Shown piece by piece: positions 14,457 to 18,944 of a stretch of 18,944 bases of DNA. The notes under the pieces are model-generated. The model made no database searches. It was not told where the DNA came from and saw only the letters and a program-made list of their open reading frames with translations. Both the position numbers and the translations under genes were made by a program. The stretch comes from an uncultured Aliiroseovarius sp. Lineage in GTDB: Bacteria > Pseudomonadota > Alphaproteobacteria > Rhodobacterales > Rhodobacteraceae. The stretch is from NCBI GenBank assembly GCA_938023895.1, contig CALJDH010000298.1, forward strand, positions 1 through 18,944, read 5' to 3'. How positions within the stretch are numbered: position 1 is the first letter of the stretch; each line of letters starts with the position of its first letter.

Positions 14457-15305
14457 TCAGCGCCCCAGAAACTCAGAGGCCTCCACGACACGATCCTTGC
14501 CTGCTAAATCCTGATGCACAGCCACTGACGAAAATCCGGCCCTGCGGCAAAGTTCCATAACGGCTTCACCCTGCAGATGTCCGATTTCAAGCAACAGTCG
14601 CCCCCCTGTCGCAAGATGCTCAGGCGCAACTTGGGTAATAATCCGGTAAGCGTCCAGCCCATCACCGCCCGGCGTCAAAGCCAAATGCGGCTCCCATTCG
14701 CGCACCTCGGGCGACAGTTCAGACATTTCATCCTGAGTGATGTAGGGCGGGTTTGAAACGATCAAGTCAAACTGCGTTGTGGTATTGACCGGGGCAAACC
14801 AGCTGCCCGAGCGAAGCGTCACCCGATCCTGCACACCAAGCTGCATTGCGTTGCGTTTGGCGACAGACAGCGCGCCGTCCGACACATCTACCCCCTGCCC
14901 CGAGGCATTGGGACGTTCTGCCAACAAAGACAACAGGATACAGCCAGACCCTATACCTAGATCCAAAACCGTTTCAAACGGTTCTGACAGGGCCAGATCA
15001 ACCAAAAGCTCGGTATCCGGGCGGGGATCCAGCACGTCGGGGGTCACAATAAAATCGCGCCCGAAAAACGCACGCTGTCCGACGATTTGCGCGACGGGCT
15101 GGCGGGCGACACGGGCCTCGATGGCCCGTTCGAACGCATCTGCCTGATCTGACGACGTGTCGTCATGCATCACCAATGTCAGGCGGCTGCGATCCACCCC
15201 AAGCGCATGGGCCAAAAGGATCCGCGCATCCCGCGCCGGATCGTCGATCCCAGCATCGCGCAACCGCGCGACAGCCCCTACCAGCAGCACCGCCCCGGTC
15301 GTCAC
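14457..15305 (-). CDS. prmC: Release factor glutamine methyltransferase
   Basis: 282 residues. It methylates the Gln of the GGQ motif in release factors RF1 and RF2 using S-adenosylmethionine, which raises their peptide-release activity. Visible: the N-terminal helical recognition domain (1-90) with [15 protein letters not shown] and [25 protein letters not shown], AdoMet motif [14 protein letters not shown] (about 112-124), and the catalytic NPPY at residues 185-188. The ATG overlaps the prfA stop codon (ATGA), so the enzyme is translationally coupled to its own substrate RF1. Confidence 0.96.
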   Translation of the reverse strand: MTTGAVLLVGAVARLRDAGIDDPARDARILLAHALGVDRSRLTLVMHDDTSSDQADAFERAIEARVARQPVAQIVGQRAFFGRDFIVTPDVLDPRPDTELLVDLALSEPFETVLDLGIGSGCILLSLLAERPNASGQGVDVSDGALSVAKRNAMQLGVQDRVTLRSGSWFAPVNTTTQFDLIVSNPPYITQDEMSELSPEVREWEPHLALTPGGDGLDAYRIITQVAPEHLATGGRLLLEIGHLQGEAVMELCRRAGFSSVAVHQDLAGKDRVVEASEFLGR

Positions 15306-16357
15306 GCGTCCAGATCCGCCAGTTGCGCGGCTTGGGCTTCAGCAGTCAAGGCATCCACGATCTCGTCCAGATCGCCGCCCATGATCTGATCCAGCTTATA
15401 GAGCGTTAGGTTGATGCGGTGGTCGGTCATGCGGCCCTGTGGGAAGTTATAAGTCCGGATCCGTTCCGAGCGATCGCCCGACCCGACCTGCGATTTCCGA
15501 TCCGCAGCCCGTTCACTATCGACCCGCTGACGTTCCAGATCGTATAGCCGCGCCTTCAGAACCTGCATCGCGATCTCGCGATTGCGGTGCTGCGATTTCT
15601 CGGAACTGACCACCATGATCCCCGTGGGCAAGTGGGTAATCCGCACTGCCGAATCCGTCGTGTTCACGTGCTGACCGCCAGACCCAGACGCGCGCATCGT
15701 GTCGATCCGCAGATCACCGGGCTCGATCTGAATGTCCACATCTTCGGCTTCGGGCAGCACGGCGACCGTCGCGGCCGAGGTATGGATTCGTCCGCCGCTT
15801 TCGGTTTCAGGCACGCGCTGCACACGGTGCACGCCGCTTTCATATTTCAGACGTGCAAAGACGCCCTCGCCCTTCACATGGACGGTGACTTCTTTGATGC
15901 CCCCAAGCTCGGACAGACTTTGTTCCACGATATCAAAGCTCCAGCCGCGCGATTCCGCATAGCGTTGATACATCCGCAGCAGGTCTGCGGCGAACAAAGC
16001 CGCCTCGTCCCCACCCGTACCGGGGCGAATTTCGATCATTGCCGGGCGCGCGTCTGCCGCGTCCTTGGGCAAGAGCGCCAAACGCATGGATTGCTCCATT
16101 TCGGGCAGGCGTTCGCGCAGGGCGGGCAGTTCTTCCTCGGCCAATTCCCGCATATCGGGATCGTCCATCATCAGCTCGGCCTCGGCGATGTCATCCAGAA
16201 GCTGCTGATAGCTTGCGATTTCATCCACCACCGGCTTGAGCTCGGCATATTCGCGCCCGAGAGCTGCGATTTCGTCGCCCGACAGGCCTTCGGCCATGCG
16301 GGCTTCAAGATACTGAAAGCGCTCGGTGATCGCGTTGAGTTTTTCCATAGGAACCAT
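15302..16357 (-). CDS. prfA: Peptide chain release factor 1
   Basis: 351 residues from ATG 16357 ([10 protein letters not shown]). The second candidate is 16348, and a longer frame reaches 16444. None has a good ribosome-binding site; 16357 is chosen because it gives the usual 350-360 length and an N-terminus that I recall from relatives. RF1 recognises UAA and UAG and triggers peptide release. Visible: [24 protein letters not shown], the codon-recognition region [22 protein letters not shown], the catalytic GGQ at about residues 227-229 in [31 protein letters not shown] and the C-terminal [23 protein letters not shown]. It overlaps prmC by 4 bases. Confidence 0.95.
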   Translation of the reverse strand: MVPMEKLNAITERFQYLEARMAEGLSGDEIAALGREYAELKPVVDEIASYQQLLDDIAEAELMMDDPDMRELAEEELPALRERLPEMEQSMRLALLPKDAADARPAMIEIRPGTGGDEAALFAADLLRMYQRYAESRGWSFDIVEQSLSELGGIKEVTVHVKGEGVFARLKYESGVHRVQRVPETESGGRIHTSAATVAVLPEAEDVDIQIEPGDLRIDTMRASGSGGQHVNTTDSAVRITHLPTGIMVVSSEKSQHRNREIAMQVLKARLYDLERQRVDSERAADRKSQVGSGDRSERIRTYNFPQGRMTDHRINLTLYKLDQIMGGDLDEIVDALTAEAQAAQLADLDA

Positions 16358-16419
16358 GGGGATGGTGTCTATGATTACGGGGGTTTGGTCAAGGGGCGCG
16401 GGCATGCTAGACTGCGCCC

Positions 16420-16716
16420 ATGACGTATCGTATCGCGCTTGCATGTTTGCTGATTGCCGCGCCGGTCCATGCCGATGTGACCGGGCCCGGAGGCAAAGTG
16501 ATAGACTGTTACTGTACCGACAGCACCGGTGGCCGGGTCGAGCTGGGCCAGTCGATCTGCCTATTCGTCGATGGGCGTGCCTTCATGGCCCGCTGCGAGA
16601 TGAGCCTGAACGTCCCAATGTGGCGCGAAACGGGCGAAGGGTGTGTGTCAGCGCAGGGAACCCCGCAGCGTTTCGTTCCATTGCCCAACCCGGTCGCGGT
16701 TGACCCCAAGATCTGA
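16420..16716 (+). CDS. Small secreted cysteine-containing protein
   Basis: 98 residues with a signal peptide ([18 protein letters not shown], cleavage before DVTG). The mature part of about 80 residues has the pattern [38 protein letters not shown] and GEGCVS, with five cysteines suitable for two disulfides. It resembles a conserved hypothetical family that I associate with Rhodobacteraceae; I know no function. It starts 62 bases from prfA, divergently. Its last 69 bases overlap the 3' end of the opposing DUF1499 gene, an unusual tail-to-tail overlap. Coding on both strands there is plausible because both proteins have coherent family features. Confidence 0.75.
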   Translation: MTYRIALACLLIAAPVHADVTGPGGKVIDCYCTDSTGGRVELGQSICLFVDGRAFMARCEMSLNVPMWRETGEGCVSAQGTPQRFVPLPNPVAVDPKI

Positions 16717-17076
16717 TTTGCCAATCACCAGATGTGCATGAATGTGCAAGTTGTCATCTTCCAGCCAGATCCGCGTCACATCCGGAAAACCAAACCCACG
16801 CGAGCGGGTTACAAAGCTGTTGCCGGTATCCGTGGCGACTTCGGTCGTCCGCGGGGTCTGCCGCACGATGTCTAGAAGCTTGGCGACGGTATCCTTTGGA
16901 AGATCAGACAGAGGCAGGACATATTTCGCCCCGCCGGGCATCTTGTGAACGCCTACCACATCGGGTCCGGGCGTCGAGGTAAACCGATCCGCATCAATCG
17001 GGGTTAGCCGTGCATAGATCGCTACTGCGCAGGCAAGGATCACCGGGGCGGCGATCAGGATGAGGATCAATTTCAT
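16648..17076 (-). CDS. DUF1499 family protein
   Basis: 142 residues. An N-terminal hydrophobic segment (LILILIAAPVILACAVAIYARL) is a membrane anchor or signal peptide; the cysteine within it gives no convincing lipobox. The body carries the DUF1499 pattern: [79 protein letters not shown], with the closing [13 protein letters not shown] typical of the family (small proteins of unknown function, cell-envelope side). GGAGCAG lies upstream of the ATG. The last 69 bases overlap the opposing small secreted protein gene. Confidence 0.82.
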   Translation of the reverse strand: MKLILILIAAPVILACAVAIYARLTPIDADRFTSTPGPDVVGVHKMPGGAKYVLPLSDLPKDTVAKLLDIVRQTPRTTEVATDTGNSFVTRSRGFGFPDVTRIWLEDDNLHIHAHLVIGKSDLGVNRDRVGQWNETLRGSLR

Positions 17077-17171
17077 GGGGGGCTGCTCCTAGGACTTTGA
17101 CCGGCCAGATATAGGACGGATACGCGCCGAAACAGCCCCCGGATCAGTATGACATAACGTCAAGTATGACA

Positions 17172-17201
17172 CGCCCGAAACGGGGGAAACCGTTCCGGGC
17201 G
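17172..17201. terminator. Hairpin downstream of the ureohydrolase gene
   Basis: CGCCCGAAACGG (17172-17183) pairs with CCGTTCCGGGCG (17190-17201) over 12 positions with one mismatch and a GGGAAA loop. On the minus strand it lies 30 bases after the speB stop but has no U tract there; on the plus strand a modest T-run (TATATTTTT) follows 10 bases later. Probably transcript-end structure. Confidence 0.45.
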
Positions 17202-17230
17202 ATGCCTTCTATATTTTTGAAAGAATTAAC

Positions 17231-18193
17231 CTATTTTCGCTTGTTATACGCCCAGAGGTTTAGGATCTCCATCGCGATATGCGCGCCGGCAATCGCGGTG
17301 GCGCCGGTTGTGTCGAAAGGTGGCGATACCTCGACCACGTCGCCACCGACCACGTTGATCCCGGCCAGATCGCGCAGAATGATCGAGGCCTGGCCCGAGG
17401 TCAGCCCGCCCCAGACCGGCGTCCCCGTTCCGGGCGCAAAGGCCGGGTCCAAGCCGTCGATATCGAAGGTCAGATAGGTCTTGTTGTCGCCCAGAATGGA
17501 TTTGATCTTCTCGACCACGGCGGTGGGACCCGTCTCATGAACCTCGCGCGCGTCGATGATGTTCACGCCCAACGTATCTTCGTTGGTGGTGCGGATCCCC
17601 ACCTGAACCGAGCGGCTGGGGTCGATCAGCCCTTCTTTCACCGCCTTATAGAACATGGTCCCGTGGTCCACGCGGCTCATGTCATCATCCGGCCACGTGT
17701 CCGTGTGCGCGTCGAACTGCAATAGGCTGAGCGGCCCGTGTTTCTTCACATGCGCCCGCAGGATCGGGAAGGTGATGTAGTGATCGCCGCCCAAGGTCAG
17801 GCACGCCGCGTCTTGGTCAAGGATCGAGGTGATATGCGCCTCAAGGACCGCCGGAAACTGGTCGATACGGGCATAATCAAAGGCCAAATCACCGTAATCC
17901 GCGACCGCAAATTCTGACAAGACGTCGAAGCCCCAACCATAGGCCGGATCAGGCGATTGCAGGCTCGACGCATCGCGAATGGCGCGCGGGCCAAGGCGCG
18001 TTCCGGGGCGGTTTGTCACCGCCTGATCAAATGGAATCCCCGTGACGGCGATGTCGACATCCGACAAGTCCTTGGTGTAGGTGCGACGCAAAAAGGACCG
18101 CACACCCCCAAAGGTGTTTTCAAAGGAAAGCCCTTTGAATCCTTCGCGCGTGATCGCGGTATCCACCTGTTCTGCGGCGTCTTCCAGTGCCAT
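17231..18193 (-). CDS. speB: Agmatinase-family ureohydrolase
   Basis: 320 residues. It belongs to the arginase/agmatinase superfamily, which hydrolyses guanidino groups to urea with a dinuclear manganese centre. Metal ligands visible: His138 (GGDH), Asp161, His163 and Asp165 (DAHTD), Asp244 and Asp246 (DIDGLDP). Other features are GIPFDQAVTNRPGTRLGPRAIR near residues 52-73 and GGLTSGQA and VEVSPPFD in the C-terminal half. Agmatinase (agmatine to putrescine and urea) is the usual annotation; guanidinobutyrase or guanidinopropionase activity cannot be excluded by sequence alone. AGGAGG lies 5 bases before the ATG. It follows an M20 amidohydrolase on the same strand, with 67 bases between. Confidence 0.92.
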   Translation of the reverse strand: MALEDAAEQVDTAITREGFKGLSFENTFGGVRSFLRRTYTKDLSDVDIAVTGIPFDQAVTNRPGTRLGPRAIRDASSLQSPDPAYGWGFDVLSEFAVADYGDLAFDYARIDQFPAVLEAHITSILDQDAACLTLGGDHYITFPILRAHVKKHGPLSLLQFDAHTDTWPDDDMSRVDHGTMFYKAVKEGLIDPSRSVQVGIRTTNEDTLGVNIIDAREVHETGPTAVVEKIKSILGDNKTYLTFDIDGLDPAFAPGTGTPVWGGLTSGQASIILRDLAGINVVGGDVVEVSPPFDTTGATAIAGAHIAMEILNLWAYNKRK

Positions 18194-18260
18194 TATGACC
18201 TCCTTGTTTGGAGGATGCCTAGCACAGCTTTCGGCTTAGCGCCAGTAATTTGATCATATT

Positions 18261-18944
18261 TTAGGTGGCAGGATTTAACCGCTCGACCAGACGGGCAAAA
18301 AAGCTGGACCCATACGCCGCAACCTCGTCGTTGAAGTCGAACTTCGGATGGTGCACGCCCGGCCCCTCGCCCTGCCCCAGAAACAGATAGGCACCGGGAC
18401 GTTCTTCCAGCATATAGGCAAAATCCTCGGCCCCCATCTCGCGACCCGAAGCATCGTCCACACGGTCGTCCCCCGAAATCTCGCGCGCGGCATCAGCCGC
18501 CTTTAGCACTTCAGGCGCGGTGTTGATCATCGGCGGGTAGCCCAGCTCATAATCGATTTCCACTGAGACACCGAAACTGGCCGCATGCCCTTCCAAAATC
18601 TCACGAATCCGCGTCTCGACCATCTTGCGTACCTCAGGTGTGAACGAGCGGATTGTCGCCCCGAACCAGCCGCTTTCAGGAATCACATTATCCGCCGTGC
18701 CCGCGTGGATTTCCGTGACCGAGACCACAAGTTCATCCAACGGACGCAGGTTGCGGCTGACGATGGTTTGCAGCGCCTGCACCATCGCGACCATCGCGGG
18801 GACCGGGTCCACGCATTCATGCGGATAAGCGCCATGCCCGCCGACGCCCGTTACCGTCACACGCAGCGTGTCCACCGCCGCCATCATCGGGCCGGGCGTG
18901 GTGACGAAGTGGCCAAGCTCGATCCCCGGCATGGTGTGCAGGGC
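18261..18944 (-). CDS. M20 family amidohydrolase, N-terminus outside the window
   Basis: 227 residues of a protein usually about 390 long; the N-terminal metal-binding part lies beyond the window edge and the frame is open to the last base. The visible part holds the dimerisation (lid) domain: GPMMAAVDTLRVTVTGVGGHGAYPHECVDPVPAM, VSVTEIHAGTADNVIPESGWFGATIRSF, and then the C-terminal catalytic segment with MGAEDFAYMLEERPGAYLFLGQG and VHHPKFDFNDEV, whose His is a metal ligand. The family comprises hippurate hydrolase, N-acyl amino acid amidohydrolases and IAA-amino acid hydrolase-like proteins. Substrate is unknown. Located directly upstream of the ureohydrolase gene on the same strand, so a nitrogen-compound breakdown unit is possible. 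Confidence 0.9.
   Translation of the reverse strand, partial: ALHTMPGIELGHFVTTPGPMMAAVDTLRVTVTGVGGHGAYPHECVDPVPAMVAMVQALQTIVSRNLRPLDELVVSVTEIHAGTADNVIPESGWFGATIRSFTPEVRKMVETRIREILEGHAASFGVSVEIDYELGYPPMINTAPEVLKAADAAREISGDDRVDDASGREMGAEDFAYMLEERPGAYLFLGQGEGPGVHHPKFDFNDEVAAYGSSFFARLVERLNPAT

Noticed and set aside
1..18944. Mobile element, CRISPR array, toxin-antitoxin or defence system
   Set aside because: No transposase, integrase, spaced direct repeats or recognised defence proteins are visible anywhere in the window.

Overview
The window is a chromosomal housekeeping segment of an alphaproteobacterium, most probably a marine Rhodobacteraceae (Roseobacter-group) strain. This rests on the moderately high GC content with strong third-position bias, the lineage-typical families (DUF2852, DUF4167, DUF1499, a two-domain cold-shock protein followed by DUF192 and tRNA-Pro), the B12-dependent ribonucleotide reductase NrdJ, and the prfA-prmC-DUF4167 order. 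The taxonomic call is inference from content; I see no integrase, transposase, CRISPR array or phage genes.

Layout. 1-489 is the 3' part of a cytochrome b561 gene with a clear terminator. 590-2720 (+) holds a heat-shock-type promoter, a DUF2852 membrane protein, an RDD membrane protein and the leucyltransferase bpt. 2893-5496 (+) is the acetolactate synthase operon ilvI-ilvH. It is preceded by a complete ribosome-mediated attenuator: a 15-residue leader peptide with the block VLVLV, mutually exclusive hairpins and an intrinsic terminator directly before the ilvI ribosome-binding site. 5733-9440 (-) is nrdJ. Upstream of it lies a gene-free stretch of about 690 bp with NrdR-box palindromes, ending at tRNA-Pro(TGG). 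10283-12051 (-) carries DUF192, a double cold-shock protein and pdxH. 12210-13562 (+) is fabI-gpt, ending in a bidirectional terminator shared with the opposing DUF4167 gene. 13629-16357 (-) is DUF4167, prmC and prfA. 16420-17076 holds a small secreted cysteine protein (+) overlapping tail to tail with a DUF1499 lipid- or membrane-anchored protein (-). 17231-18944 (-) is an agmatinase-family ureohydrolase and the C-terminal part of an M20 amidohydrolase.

How it works together. Most genes are core metabolism: branched-chain amino acid synthesis, deoxyribonucleotide synthesis, fatty acid elongation, purine salvage, vitamin B6, translation termination and protein turnover (N-degron). The most interesting content is regulatory: the ilv attenuator, the sigma-32-like promoter in front of DUF2852, and the NrdR boxes of nrdJ, including an orphan box about 400 bp away. 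I found no convincing wholly new multi-gene system. The least explained parts are the 9441-10133 intergenic region and the DUF2852 unit.
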